64,000 nt of DNA from Eremophila alpestris peregrina (GCA_009792885.1 WMCF01000089.1:1601496-1665495), one strand, 5' to 3'. Positions 1-11,910 are shown, counted from the first letter of the stretch. Made by a program: numbers and translations. Notes: generated by a model not told the origin, from the letters alone.

Positions 1-107
1 TGGGAGAATCTGTGGAAGATTGTATCAAAGGTTTTACTAAGTTATAATTATACAGGTACACGTACAAATATCCATATTACTGTATGAATGTATGTGTTGA
101 CATATAT

Positions 108-375
108 CAACTCTATCTCAACCTCTACCATTATCTCTATCTGTATCTCTCTCTTTATAATCTGTATCTAATCTATGCCATCTTTTTTACTGTTTTATCT
201 TCATCATCTTTATCTCTATCATGTATGTCTCTACCAGCTCTTACTTCTACCTTTAGTTCCATCTCATCTATATATGCTGAAATATATATCTGCATATATA
301 TATACATATATACCTTCAGCATCTATTTTTATATCTAAAATTATCTACATCTAGCTATCAATCTATATGTCTCTT
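108..375. repeat. Degenerate TCTA/TA simple repeat
   Basis: Imperfect runs of TCTA, TCTG and TCTC words pass into a (TA)n stretch around 270-312 and back to CTATC-like words near 350-375. This is a decayed tetranucleotide microsatellite. The open frame across it encodes a low-complexity Tyr/Leu/Ile-rich peptide and is not a gene. Confidence 0.8.
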
Positions 376-2545
376 TATACTGTGTTTTCTTTTGCATTAT
401 TGAAATATGTTCACATATTAAGCAAGCTGGCATTGGTGAAATTTGGAGACAACAGGCAAGCTAGTTTGGCAAGTATCTGTATAAGAGATTATAGCACAAA
501 AAGCATTATTTATTTCTAGGCAAGGGATCAAGATTGGTCCTCTTTTTAATGTCTCTGCTATTTCTTCAGAACAGGCATGTAAAGAGGAAATTGTGGCATT
601 TCCAATGCTTAGCATCATGTAATTTGTGATTCACCACAGCTGTTACCAAATAAAGAATACTGAAAACAGAGAAATATGCAAACTGAGCTATGCATTTAAA
701 AAAAAACATTTGAAATAAGTGCAAGGAACAAAATGCACATGCTGAACAAATGTTAATAGTCTAGATTGCTATATATGTATGAAGCGGTGTCCTGGAATTA
801 GTGGGAGCAACTTAATTGAAAAGCAACTTGATTTTTGCTTGCAGAATAAATGCATCTGTTTTTTTGTATTCATGTTTTAATATATTTTCCATTATCTTTT
901 TCAGCCTGATGACAACTTTTTCAAAAAACCGCAAACTTAAAAGACTGTAGTATATTCTGCATATTTCATGAAACAAGTAATTAGAAGCCTTTTCTTCTAG
1001 CCATTTAAAAACTATCTTCTAACTACATGTGCAATGATGTTGTTATTTGTGTTTTTTAATTCAGAGGGTAATTAACTGTCACATTTTAGCATTCGTGGTT
1101 TGAAATTTTGCTTATATATAGGTTTACATTTTTTATTACATATTTGTAATACCTTTGATCTTTATACTCTATATATTTATATATATATACACCTTTTTGT
1201 CATGTTCCTTTTACCTTTATAGACTGAAGTGTTTGTACTAGTATTCTTAATTCCTATATTTAAGTAATTAATGATACAGACCTGTCCATGATTTTTTTGT
1301 TTGGTGCGTATTCTTTCTTCTGTATGCAAATGTGTTAACAAATCTATACTGAAAAAAAGTACTGTTTTCTTTTTTTTTCCAGAAAGTATCTTGCCACTTA
1401 CAAACTTTCCTCTTGTGAGAATTGAACTCTGCAGTCTGTGCTCAGAGGTTCAAAATATTATTGAAGAAGTTACAATGACAGATTTCAGTCTATGCCATAG
1501 TTGCAGCAGAACGTGCTTGAGCACCTTGTCTGTAAATGTAGCAGCATTTGCTTTGAAAACAACATCTACCACACACTTTCTTTTCCAAAAGGTCAGATAT
1601 CATTTGACTCAATCTTTCATGGGAAAGTAATGTTTTATTTTTTTTTAATAGACACATAGCAGCTTTTGTCTTCTACTTTAGTGGTGTGCCTACTAATATC
1701 ATAAGTTTTTCCTTCTTAGTAAAAACACAGATTTTAATTTGAGGTTTAAGAGTTTGGCCACTTCTCACTTTTTTCTTTTTTTTTGTGTGTGTGAAAATGT
1801 ATTTTGCAAAACTTATAATTTTCAGATAAAGAAGATATATTATGTATCTCAAATAGGTGGCTTTTTTCTGTGATCCACCGACCTTGCAATAAGTGTTAAT
1901 GACAGAAGAAACCCCTGTTAGGCTTTGGCTGATGTGTTTTGTCAATTTTCTCATAAGATTTGCTGTGTAAGATTTTCCAGTGTTGACATCCTGGTGTTCA
2001 AGGCTTGGTGAATTGAGATTTCTTTATGCAGTCAATTCAGTTCTCAGGTGTAGTCTATAGATTTAGAGAGCCTACTGTTATTTTTAGGATTTGGGTTCTA
2101 TTCCTCCCATGCCTTTTTGTACAACAAATGTATTTCCCTATAAATCAACTTTTTTCTGAGTGTTTAAAAAACATATGTTATTTTTGCTAAAACTTGCTAG
2201 TTATTGGGCTAAAAGTAGAATTTTTTGGTGCATTTTTGCAATGTGTGCATAATGACATATAACTGATTCTTGGTTTTGAAATCTGGTCTTCTAAGCACAT
2301 TTTATAGAAAACTTATTTACCTATGCTCAGTTTGCTCAGTTTTAATCATGTTGTGGTAGATGTATTTGAAGATAAGTCACATTTGGGATTTGAATACCTC
2401 CTGATGGGTAGACTAAAGGCAAAATAATTTTTACCATTTTTTAATATTGTCTCAAATGTAAATGCATAAAACGAATATGCATAAAATCTGTTTCTATTGA
2501 CTTGCTCATTAAGCTTTTTAAACCTTTGAGATCTTAATAAAATAG
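376..2545. other. AT-rich DNA, no feature recognised
   Basis: No repeat family, RNA gene or splice-flanked exon could be recognised here. A short TA-rich run lies at about 1165-1191. The longest open frame on the plus strand is about 109 codons, near 1301-1630; it contains a poly-Phe run from a T tract and shows no domain. Confidence 0.6.
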
Positions 2546-2642
2546 AGGGGTTTTTTTGGGGGGGTTATTTGTTTATTTTTTGGTTTGAGAATTTTGGGGG
2601 GGGGTTGGCTGGGCTTTTTTGAGGGCTTTTTTTTTTTTTTGG
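2546..2642. repeat. G/T-rich low-complexity tract
   Basis: Alternating T and G homopolymer runs of up to about eight G and fourteen T on the plus strand. The sequence is purely low-complexity, and homopolymer length is likely to be error-prone in the assembly. Confidence 0.8.
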
Positions 2643-3139
2643 TGGTACATGATAATAGAACCATGATAGGTTTTTAATTTCTCATAGAAAAATAAGAGTT
2701 AGAAATGCACTTTGCCCCCAGTTCTGCCTCTGGATTAGAGAGATTTGAGATTTGGAGCTCAACCCAAACAGCACAAACCTGTGTTCTAGACAATAGTGTT
2801 AGTGTAAGGTTAAGTTTTAGAATTAGCAGTGGTTGTGCTAAGGCTTGAGGAAGGCTACAGGCCTCGAGGAACCGGTTTTAGAGCCTCCCTGGTAACAGAG
2901 AAACAATTATCAAAAGAATAAGTGACGCATGTAGTAGAAGTAGAAACCTCAGATAAGAAGTAGAAACGTAGACAGGTGGGGTGGGAATTATTAGAGGCAG
3001 TCGAAATCGATTGTATTAGCTCAGGACTATGAAAATTTATGGCGTATAGAAATGCTATCTGAATGATAAATGTATAACTGTTCGTCCTAAACCATGTAAC
3101 TCTGTGCGTACTTTGCATGATGTAATCTGTTTAGAAGAG

Positions 3140-3146
3140 TATAAAA
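3140..3146 (+). promoter_or_regulatory. TATA box of the solo LTR
   Basis: TATAAAA lies about 340 bp into the LTR and 70 bp before the AATAAA signal, which is the normal spacing for U3/R. Function is inferred from position only. Confidence 0.7.
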
Positions 3147-3215
3147 GATCACTAGAAAATGAAGACCCTCAGGATTCGGGCTTTGGACATGAGTCCCCCC
3201 GATCCTCGGGCCCTG

Positions 3216-3221
3216 AATAAA
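3216..3221 (+). terminator. Retroviral polyadenylation signal in the LTR
   Basis: AATAAA follows a GC-rich segment and is followed by a GT/T-rich stretch (about 3240-3265), the expected downstream element. It marks the R region of the solo LTR. Confidence 0.75.
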
Positions 3222-3282
3222 GCACCGCATAAACTGACACTCTGTTAGTTTGTGTTCTCATCTGGTTTACGGGCAGCAATAG

Positions 3283-4524
3283 AACATAGATTCTTCTAGT
3301 CTCCTTAACAGCCAGAAAACATTTTTTTATACTGAGTGTAATGGAACTGATGTGAAGTCTTGGCAAAAAAGACCTAACATGAACAGGGGAAAAAAATAGC
3401 TTTTGTGAAAAGTTCCCAGTGGGCATAGTAGTGCTGTTTCTTAGACCAAATCTTGTTGATTAATTTGGGTTTAAGGGACTGGTTACAAGGCTTTTAAATG
3501 TCAATAGGTGAAGAGAACATCTAGAATGGAAAATGTAGGATAGAAAATATTTTGGAACCAATGCTTGTCACTGATTCTGTGTGGAATTTTAGACAAATAA
3601 GCGAGTTTCTCTCTGAGTCTTAATCCAGCAACTGTAATATTTGTCATATTATACTCCTCTTACAAAGACTGCCTGGTTGAATTTATATATGTTTGTGAAT
3701 TGCTTCAGCACTATCTGAAGGAAGTGAAAAATCTGTAGTGCAAAGTCTTAATAAGCAGAACAAAGAAATGGCAGAAATTTCTTACCTGCCTTGGTCTCTG
3801 AAGTATATAGTCTTTTTGGAAAAGGGTCTCTCTCTCAATGTCCAAAAAGCCAAGTTTACCAACATGAATATATTTTCCTTTGTGTGTGTACATAATTCCC
3901 AGACTGTAAAAGAAAGACCTGTCTGTTCACTTCCAGTGGTAGCTGACTGGTACTAACCAGGTGAGCTGATCTAATAATCTCTGTTCACAGTGAATAGTTC
4001 AGAAGTGAAATAACCATGATTGCTCATGAACAAATGATCTCAAAAGCCACTAGTGGTCTCCAGGGATGATCAGCTTTGGAAAAATCAAGATTTTGTTGAA
4101 CTGGCTTCTCACAATAGCGCTGTTAATATAATTTTTACTTTATACTATGAAACCTTTGGGAATTGTTTTAAATTTTATTATTCTGTAATTTCTTCCTCCC
4201 AATTGATTTCTATGTTATGGTCACTCTGCTAAGGACAACGTCTCTGAATGTAATCAGGAAGGATTTGTATTACAGAAGTACTTTCAATGTAAATCCATTT
4301 ATACCCCTAGTTACTCCTCCTGGAATGTACTTAATTCCTGTACCCACGTATCTACATTCTATTTGTATGTACCTGGAGGTCTTAGGGTATGCACTGGGGA
4401 TATACGTAAGAAAGATAAAACTGGGAGATTGCTTCAACCATCAGGGGCTATGGTACATAAATCAAACAAGGTGTGAAATATACCTGGCCTGATAATGTTC
4501 CCAATGCGAGATATATGAAAGAAG
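3283..4524. other. Unannotated AT-rich DNA
   Basis: Nothing recognisable as a repeat or gene. Short open frames of up to about 90 codons (for example plus strand 4217-4492) have no visible domain and no splice context. Confidence 0.55.
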
Positions 4525-4775
4525 AGAATGAAGCCAGGCTTTTCTCGGTGGTCCCAAGCAATTGGATGAGAGGGAACAGGCAGAAACTGATATACAGGAA
4601 TTTCCATCTAAAACATGAGGAAAAACTATTTTACTGTAAGGATGAGAGAACACTGGAGCAGAGTGCTCAGAGCTGCTAGGGACATACTGAAAACTTACCT
4701 AGGAGGTGAACCTGCTTTAGCAGGGGTTTGGGCTACATGATTCCCTGTCCTTTTCTGTATTGAGGATATTTTACG
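4525..4775 (+). mobile_element. CR1 LINE 3' fragment
   Basis: The order of phrases matches the avian CR1 3' end. There is a Val-Val-Pro-Ser segment (TCGGTGGTCCCAAGCAATTG), then the AAACTGATATACAGGAA and TTCCATCTAAAACATGAGG segments, then CTGCTTTAGCAGGGGTTTGGGC, which corresponds to the hairpin-like CR1 3' UTR. The copy is 5' truncated, as most CR1 are, and diverged, with its terminal repeats eroded near 4775. Confidence 0.8.
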
Positions 4776-5872
4776 CCATAAGAAAATTTAATTGACATGT
4801 GTCACTTACCAAAAGACTAACAAAATTAAGCAGGGCTGGTTTAAAAGCAGGTCCTGAGGAGCTCAGCTGTGTATGCTGCTTCACTCGTCTCACCCCTTCA
4901 ATTTTATGCTCTGTTCTTTTATTCAGACCCCTACCCACTCTTTGGTTCCTTAACTAATGTCTTCTAATGCTTTATTTATCTTTTTCAGTGAAGATATTGG
5001 AAATTCACCTTAGGCTGGACTTTTTAGGCATATGCAGATTCTGTATATCTGGGACTTAAAGAAAATGGGCTTGTGAGAACACTAAGTACAGAGGAGAATA
5101 GGTATGCTTTGACCAGGGTTAAATCAAAGAGGTACTTAGTAACTGAGATTCTGAAGAACAGCTCCAATCCCACCTGGAAAGTTACTAGCTTGGGAATTTT
5201 TTTTCTCAGTGGAGAGAGTGCTCTCTTGCTCAGTGACCCAACAGAAATGGAAAAGAAGAAAAACTCAGCCCTTACTAGCTGAATAAGAGAGAATTTTCAG
5301 AGTTTTAAGAGCACAATAAGTGGAAATGTGATAATTGGTGATAATTGGAGCTAATCCCAGTAGGACTTTCTATACTCTCTAAGATGCGTGCATGACAAGA
5401 AACTGGAAACAAGAGGTATGGTTACTTCAGTTTGACCTTAAGAAAATGTGTAAATAAAAATATTCCAAAGGGAATATAAATCCCAGTTTAATGCTGCTTT
5501 CCCAAGGATATTCCCAAAGGAATATCAGTTAACCTTGGAGTTTTATATGACAAAAGTGTAAGGTTAATTCTTATGTATAACTTGTATCTTGTCTTTTTTT
5601 TTTCCACCTTTAAGTCCAGAAGAAAAAAAAGAAAACAATCTCTGCAGTCTTTTGAAATATATTTTTTTCAATATTATGCTCACACATGTTGCACTCAATC
5701 ATGACATGTAAATAAACCTGGATTTATTATGACAGAGAAACTCCGTGTTGATCTGTAAGCATGTCTGTTCTGTTACACAAAACCTTGCAAAAAATAGCTG
5801 ATTTCTAAATAATTTTTTTGCTAATCTGCGCAACAACACCCTCAGTTGACCGATGTTTTGATTTGTTCATGA
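4776..5872. other. Unannotated AT-rich DNA
   Basis: No repeat or gene is recognised. There is a small local duplication of GTGATAATTG at about 5327-5347. A 69-codon open frame at 5073-5282 has no recognisable domain. Confidence 0.5.
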
Positions 5873-6035
5873 TGTGCTGGTTTTGGCTGGGGAAGAGTAA
5901 ACTTTCTTCACAATGTTGAGTATGGGGTTGTGTTTTGGATTTTTACTGAACACGGGGTTGATAGTATAGACATATTGTAGTTGTTGATGAGCAGGATTTA
6001 CAAAGACCCAAGGCCTTTTCTGCTTTTTATACTGC
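5873..6035 (+). mobile_element. Truncated avian ERV LTR (5' part only)
   Basis: It starts TGTGCTGGTTTTGGCTGGGG and continues through the TTTTGGATT, GTTGATGAGCAGGA and CCAAGGCCTTTTCTGC segments. These are the opening of a common songbird LTR, the same family as the full-length copy at 42319-42889. The match fades after about 6035, so the 3' two-thirds are missing. The two copies share the segment CCAAGGCCTTTTCTGCTTT. Confidence 0.75.
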
Positions 6036-8369
6036 AAAGCTGCTAATAAATATCAGTAGTTAATGCCACTGCCACAGACTTTCCATTTTATATTACAAAG
6101 CAAGAAGTACTGAAAAACTCATAGGTTCACCACTAAATTCTTTGATATAATCACAGCTGGGAAGACTTGAATGTGTGTGGTATCATTCTGGAAACTTAGG
6201 CAATTAAACTAGGAAAAGGGAGCTTTGTAAGGCTGTGTGATATATTCATATTGTGCAGTGTATCTCATATATCTGTTTTTCTTCTATTCTCTTGATATTT
6301 TCACTGACTTTTTTCTCTAAGAGAGTTCAACAAAGTATTTTTTCTCTTGTTTGCTGAAGGAAATATATATTTATGTTGTTGCTTTCTGATGCAAAGTGTG
6401 TTATCAGGGGAAGGCATGTTTCAAGCCCAAATTTAGCCTTAGAGAGAAAGAAACAATGGGAGGTTAATGATTGATGCTTCAAGGTGGTGGTAATCACAGA
6501 AGTCAAGGTGAGAAGTGATTTCATTTTTTAAAGAGTAATATAGTTGCATCTTAGAAGACTATGGACTCACATGATATCGAAAATAACCTATTATTCTTTG
6601 AAAAAAGAGGTTGAATTCCTCTGTCTTTCTGATATGAGAAATCTGTTCAGATGCTCTGTATTTTGTTTAAGGGCAAATCTAAAACATATACTGAATAATT
6701 TCTTTTTTTTTTCTTTTTTTCTTTCTGGAATATTGAAGAGAAAGGATGATAAATGTAGAGATAAAATGAACAGAGCAGCACAATAAATTAATGGGAAAAG
6801 AATGTTCAAATAATTTGAATATGTGGCTAAATGTCAATTTAGTGAATATTTAGCCCAATAATTAGATGATCATCAGGGAGTGGAAGGCACATTCACAAGA
6901 GAACATATCTGATCCTCTAGATACTATCACATTTTCTTCCAGTGTATATACACACGCCAAAATATAAATCTACTTCAAATTATATCTTTTATAATGAGAC
7001 ATGAGAATTTTACAGAAATATAATGATGCAATAACTCATGCATCTGTAATCTCAAAAATTTTGAGACTGTTGGGGGTTTGTTTGTTTTTTGAAATGCCTC
7101 CCTTAAACTTGGGAGTTGAATCATTAAGAACACATCAGCACAAACTCTTCTTTCAGAATTGAGGAACGCAGTTTTGGTTGATTTTACCTTGGATTAGCAC
7201 CCTTTTTTTTCTAACTACTTTGACTAGAGTGAACTTAGTTGAGTTAGAAAAGAATAATTCATAATCGTAGAAGAGACTGAACAAAAGTAAACCAATTAAA
7301 CTGCCATTAGAATTTAAAGATAGTATTATATGTCAAAATTTAATTTATCTGAGCTTATAACAAAAGGTTTCAAAAATGTTTGTAAGAGAAAATTATCTGC
7401 TGCAACCAACTAGAATACAACAGTTCATCCTAGAACACTTCTGTCACTCCTCAGTGACTTCAGGTAGTTCACGACTGTTCAGAATAAGTTTCTATATTGC
7501 CATGGATATGAATGCAAAAGCCACTTATTTATGAGCAAATAGCCCAATGCTGCTTCTTGTCTAACTTGTTCTCCCTAAAACTGTTGATGAACCGTTCAAG
7601 GACGGAGACAATGTACACCTACATATGTAAGGTCCTAAATATGTGATTGGAATTTTATGCATGTGCTTCATAGAGTAAAATGACTTCCAGAGCTGAAGTG
7701 ATTCCATTTCCTTTTTGTTTTATTCTTCTTTTTCTTTCCCAAACTGGAAAGATTCAGAAAAGACGTGTTTCAACAAACAAAAGCTGTGATGACCTCCTTT
7801 GTTGAAGAAAGCAGCGTGTTTTTCCCAAGGAAATGTTTCTCTATCCATATTTTGTACGAATTTTAATTTGTACAGAACAATAACTTCCTGAAAGTATGAG
7901 AAACTGATTAGGTTTGTACCCTGTCCCTTTGGTGGTGCAGTGTGTGTGGAATGGGAGTGACAGAAAATAAAAATTTTTAAAATGTCAAGATTCTGACTAA
8001 AGTACCACTCTGCACATTTTTAAAGAGATTTGAAATACAAACTTGTATGATCTCTTTCAGGCACCCATATGGAGATCAGCCTTCTATTCTAGGACCAGGT
8101 CATCATTCTCAGCTGTGTTTGCATTTTTGTAGGCTTTGCTTACAGATATTTAAATACTTTTTTTTAGTCCTTGCGCAGTGTTATTCTTCAAGTGGAAACA
8201 CAATAATTTTTGATGCTCAGAAGATGGGGACCCCTGGGTCATTACTAATGACCTGAAAATGTGACCGAATGTGTTCTATTAATTTCTCAGTTGACACCAG
8301 GTTTTCTGAAGCAGGATTTGTTTGGAGAACGGGCAGCTTTGGGACACTTGACACCAGCCTAGTGTCTAC
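6036..8369. other. Unannotated AT-rich DNA
   Basis: No repeat family or gene recognised. A T-rich run lies at about 6702-6724. Open frames on both strands near 6544-6809 overlap this low-complexity run. Confidence 0.5.
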
Positions 8370-8656
8370 AGGGAGGGAATTAAGAAGACAGGGATAAACA
8401 GTAGTGTGAGTGCTGCTGGGACAGGTAAGGTTCAGACTGCACGTATTGCAATAGATGTGTCACCTTGAGAATAACTAAGTGGTGGAACAGGTTGACCAGA
8501 ATGGCTTCAAACTCTTTAGAGACTTTCATACACACCTGGGACAAAGCCCTGTGACTCCCCATCTGAGTTCCCTGTTGGCTCTGCTTGAAGCAGGGGATCT
8601 CAGTTGAGACATCTCAATGCTCCCTCCAAGCTGCATGATCCAGTGATTCTGTGTAC
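8370..8656 (+). mobile_element. Diverged CR1 LINE 3' fragment
   Basis: The GGTGGAACAGGTTGACCAGA, TTTAGAGACTTTCATACACACC, CTGCTTGAAGCAGGGG and CAGTGATTCTGTG segments occur in the order of the CR1 C-terminus and 3' UTR. The copy is strongly diverged and the 5' boundary is uncertain by several tens of bases. Confidence 0.65.
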
Positions 8657-9410
8657 AAAACAGAGACTCTGAAAATAGTTTTGAGATGACACTTACAGGC
8701 TGTATAATGAATAAGGAGTACTCTGACAGTGAAGCAGATCTCTAATTGCCACTTCTGTTTTGGGGCTTCCTTTGCTGTTTTTAGTATTCATGCCAGCACC
8801 TGTGCTGAACAGATGGGCTTCCTCATATGTGACTTGTGAGTGACCTTTCAGTTCCATCAACCTTCCCATACATTTTCTACTATATTTCTTCCTTTTTTTT
8901 CTGCAGTTAGTTCTTCTCTCACAGGTTTCAATTGTGAATGAAAGCCATTAATGGACAACGAGAGATAGGTTTCATCTTCCTAGTCCTGGTATGTAACATT
9001 CTCTGGAACATACATTTTCAGTAAATATTCTTGCTTTCTCTGACTTTCAATTATCGCAAAAGTCTGGAATTTTACTTTATTAATTTTAATACTCTTTTTA
9101 AAAAACAAAATTGAAGTATTTTTCTGGGTTTTTTTGTTACATACTGCATAGGAAAAATAAAAGTTCTGGAAAAAAATTTTTTCAATATATGAACAATAAT
9201 TTAAAGCAAGACAGGCATTTTCTTACTTCACCATTCTGCTTCTGAGAGCACTCAGTTACAAAGCCTTCGGAAAAGTGCAAGCATAATGCTGATCTATGTC
9301 CTACTGCGTCAGTCATGTCAAACGACATGCTAATGTGCTTTGAGCTGAAACCTGTATTTATCTTTCTGTTTACCATTACTTTGGGGTATATTATTGGGTT
9401 AGAAACTGGC
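8657..9410. other. Unannotated AT-rich DNA
   Basis: Nothing recognised on either strand. The 64-codon minus-strand frame at 9182-9376 shows no domain. Confidence 0.5.
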
Positions 9411-10432
9411 AGGATGGCTAGGTTAGTGGGTAGAGGTATATGGAGTTAAATCCAGGTGGGGGCTGGCAACGACCAGGGTTCCCAGGCCTCAGTTTGCTGG
9501 CCAGTTCCTGTTTAATATCTTTATTGATGACCTGCAGGAGGGGATCAACTAGCTCTGTAGAAAACACTAAGGTGGATGGGAGTGTTGTCCTGCTGGAGGG
9601 CAGGAAGGCTCTGCTGAGGGATATGGACAGGCTGGATCCATGGGTCATCAAAGGTGTGAGGTTCATCAAGACCAAGTGCTGGGTCCTCCACTTGGGTCAC
9701 AACTACTCCATGCAGTGCTATAGGCTGGAGGCAAACTGGCTGGAAAACGGCCCAGTGGAAAAGGAACTGAGGGACCTAGTTAATAGCATCTGAACATGAA
9801 CCAGGAGAGTGCCCAGGTGGCCAAAAAGACCAAAGGCATCTTGGCCTGTATCAGCAATAAAACGGCCAGCAGGACAAGGGCAGTGATTGTCCCCTTGTTC
9901 TGGGCTCAACATTGTTCTGGGCTCATCTCAGAATCTGTCCATTTCTGAGCCTCTGATGGAGAAAGACATTCAGGTGTTGGAGGCATACAGAAAAGGGCAA
10001 TGCAGTGGAGGATCTGGCAAACAAGTTGTAGGAGGAATGACTGAGTTTCCTGGGGTTGTTTAGTCTAGAGAAAAAGAGTCTGAGGAGTGATCTTATAACT
10101 CTCTATAAATCCCTTTGAGGAGGTTGTAGCCAGATGTGGGTCTATCTCTTCTCCCAGGCAGCTAGTGATGGGAAAAGTGGACACAGTCTCAAGCTGCACC
10201 AAGGAGGTTCAGGCTGGACATCTGGAGGAATTTCTTCATGGAAAGGGTTGTTAAACATTCGAATGGACTGCCCAAGAAGGCAGGTGGATTCTCCATATCT
10301 GGAAGAGTTCAATAAAAAACTGACCATGGAATTTGTCTAGTTGACAAGGAGGTGATCAGTCAAAGGTTGGACACAATGATAACCGGAGGTATTTTGCCAG
10401 CCTAAGTGATTCTGCGACACTGACAAATAATT
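9411..10432 (+). mobile_element. CR1 LINE, 5'-truncated, about 1 kb
   Basis: This is the longest CR1 copy in the window. It starts inside the reverse-transcriptase domain of ORF2 (GAGTTAAATCCAGGTGGGGG, then CTGTTTAATATCTTTATTGA), runs through the RT thumb and C-terminal region, and ends in the CR1 3' UTR with GTGATTCTGCGACACTG. It is autonomous in origin but dead now. It abuts a minus-strand CR1 whose 3' end begins only about 10 bp downstream, giving a tail-to-tail pair. It was inserted by target-primed reverse transcription, so no target duplication is expected to be obvious. Confidence 0.93.
9440..10345 (+). pseudogene. CR1 ORF2 reverse-transcriptase C-terminal remnant
   Basis: The frame starting at 9440 encodes GSVVLLEGRKAL, DRLDPW and KTKCWVLHLGHN, typical of the segment just after the catalytic YADD/FADD box in CR1 RT. 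The catalytic aspartates themselves are lost: the box reads Val-Glu-Asn-Thr-Lys. The frame is closed by a stop at 9791-9793. A second block (10134-10340), in a different frame, carries the RT C-terminal end (SLKLHQGG, then SPYLEEFNK). Internal stops and frameshifts make it non-functional. The apparent start codon at 9440 is not a real start, since the copy is truncated upstream. Confidence 0.85.
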
Positions 10433-10440
10433 CTGTAGTA

Positions 10441-10997
10441 CTTAGAATATTCTGAGTTGGAAGGGATCCAAAAGGATCAACTCAGTCCAACTCCTGGCCC
10501 TGCACAGGTTAGTCCAAAGAATCAGAATTGCATGAGTGATTCTTGAGCTGTCAGGCTGCTGCTGTGACTTTTCTGGTGAGCCTGTTCCAGTGACCAGCCA
10601 CCCACTGAGTAAGAACTATTTTCTATTACCCAACCTAAGTCGGCCTGAAATGACTTCAGGACATTTCCTCACGTTCTGTCACTGGCTCCCAGACAGAAGA
10701 CATCTGTTTTTGCCCCTCCTCTTCCTCTCATGAAGCAGTTGCAACTGCAGTGAGTTCTCCCCTCAGTCTCTCTTCACCATCTTTGTTGTCCCCCTTTGGA
10801 TGCTCTCTAACAGCTCAATGTCTTTCTTACACTGTGCTACCCAAAACTGCCCCCAGCACTTGAGCAGAGCAGAGCAGGACAATCCCCTCCCTTGCCTGGC
10901 TGTGATGCTGTGCCTGATGCTCCCCAGGACATGGCTGGCCCTCACTGCCTGTCAGGGCACTGCTGACACATGTTCAGCTTTGCACTGACCAGGACCC
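10441..10997 (-). mobile_element. CR1 LINE, 3' half, interrupted by an LTR element
   Basis: Read on the minus strand this is a CR1 3' end. Its start on the plus strand (AATATTCTGAGTTGGAAGGG) is the complement of the CR1 3' UTR. The minus-strand frame at 10763-10945 encodes VLGSIRHSITARQG and KKDIELLESIQRGTTKMVK, which fit the RT C-terminal region. At 10998 the CR1 match stops abruptly in the middle of the ORF. It resumes at 13008 in the next expected CR1 position, showing that the intervening 2 kb was inserted later. Confidence 0.88.
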
Positions 10998-11639
10998 TGT
11001 GGTGGAGCATTACCCACACTTACAGGCTGTGCTGCCATCTAAGAAACAGGCCTTGAAAACAGCACCCTGGGGCCAGCTCCTCCAGAGCTTGTCAAAAACA
11101 CTGTCTGCTCCACGGAACTGCTGCTCTTAACAAACTCCTCTCTTCCTTATGAACAGCCTTGGAAACAGCTCTTCTTGCCTGAACAGCGTTACGTTCCTTC
11201 TCTCACACTTTCAAAGAAAGTGCTGCCCCAAACTGTGGCATGGATGAAATGTTGCAATGACTAAAGCTCACTCTCTGGAGGTCCCATAAACAGTGGTCCA
11301 AAATGAGACCCTTTGAGCTCTCCTGGACTGCAGAGATCTGCCACCAGCAACTTCCCTCTGAGTCCCACGCCTCTCACAGGTAGCAAACTTGGGTTTGCTA
11401 TAGTTGGAGGATTGCTGAAGCGCAGTGTATCTTAGACCTGACTCTATGAGGCCCAACTCTTGGCCTTTGGGAGATGCAAAAGTATCCAAAGTGAGTATTC
11501 CACTGACCTCTGAAGGGAATTTTTCACAGGTATCTTGCTTGCACTGACACTTTATGTTTGTGTGCGTGCTCATGCCCCATATGCTATAGCGAATCTGGGA
11601 AAAATGTTTCTTTCTTAGATGTTTCAGAACTTTATATAT

Positions 11640-11910
11640 CAAAGTAAGTTAGGCAAGTAAGTAAAGTCAAGTCATAAGTTAAAAATGAAGCTAAATGTTC
11701 CTAAGTGTTGCTCTTTAGTTAAGTTGCTCAGTATAACTTTGAAGCTAAAAGTTAGGTTAAATGCTGTCAAGTGTTATTCCTCTGTTAAATTATTAAGGTT
11801 AAGTCATTAGTTAGGATATAACTTAAGTTAGGTATAAGTTAAGTGTTGTTTCTTTGTTAAATTGTCATGTCAGGTATAAGTTAAAGAGCACTGTTAATTT
11901 TGAGCGCGGT
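11640..11910 (+). repeat. Degenerate AAGTTA/AGGTTA tandem array
   Basis: TAAGTTA, AGGTATAAGTTA and GTGTTGTTTCTTTGTTAAATT-like units recur at roughly 60-80 bp intervals with many substitutions. The array lies inside the putative 5' LTR. Confidence 0.65.

Larger units (their letters stand above)
2797..3278 (+). mobile_element. Solo LTR of an avian endogenous retrovirus
   Basis: A 482-bp block begins with TGTTAG and ends with GGGCAGCA, so it has the TG...CA termini of an LTR. It is flanked directly by ATAG (2793-2796 and 3279-3282). The duplication can be read as CAATAG (2791-2796 and 3277-3282) if the terminal CA belongs to the target. A 4-bp duplication would fit a gammaretrovirus-like ERV and a 6-bp one an ERVK/alpha-like ERV, so the class is unresolved. 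A TATA box and an AATAAA signal sit in the correct order and spacing. No primer-binding site or coding region follows, so this is a solo LTR left by recombination. It carries many CpG dinucleotides compared with the surrounding DNA, which suggests a fairly young insertion. Confidence 0.85.

Noticed and set aside
9440..9793. 117-codon plus-strand open frame as a possible gene
   Set aside because: It is the degraded C-terminal part of CR1 ORF2, without the catalytic aspartates and truncated at the 5' end.
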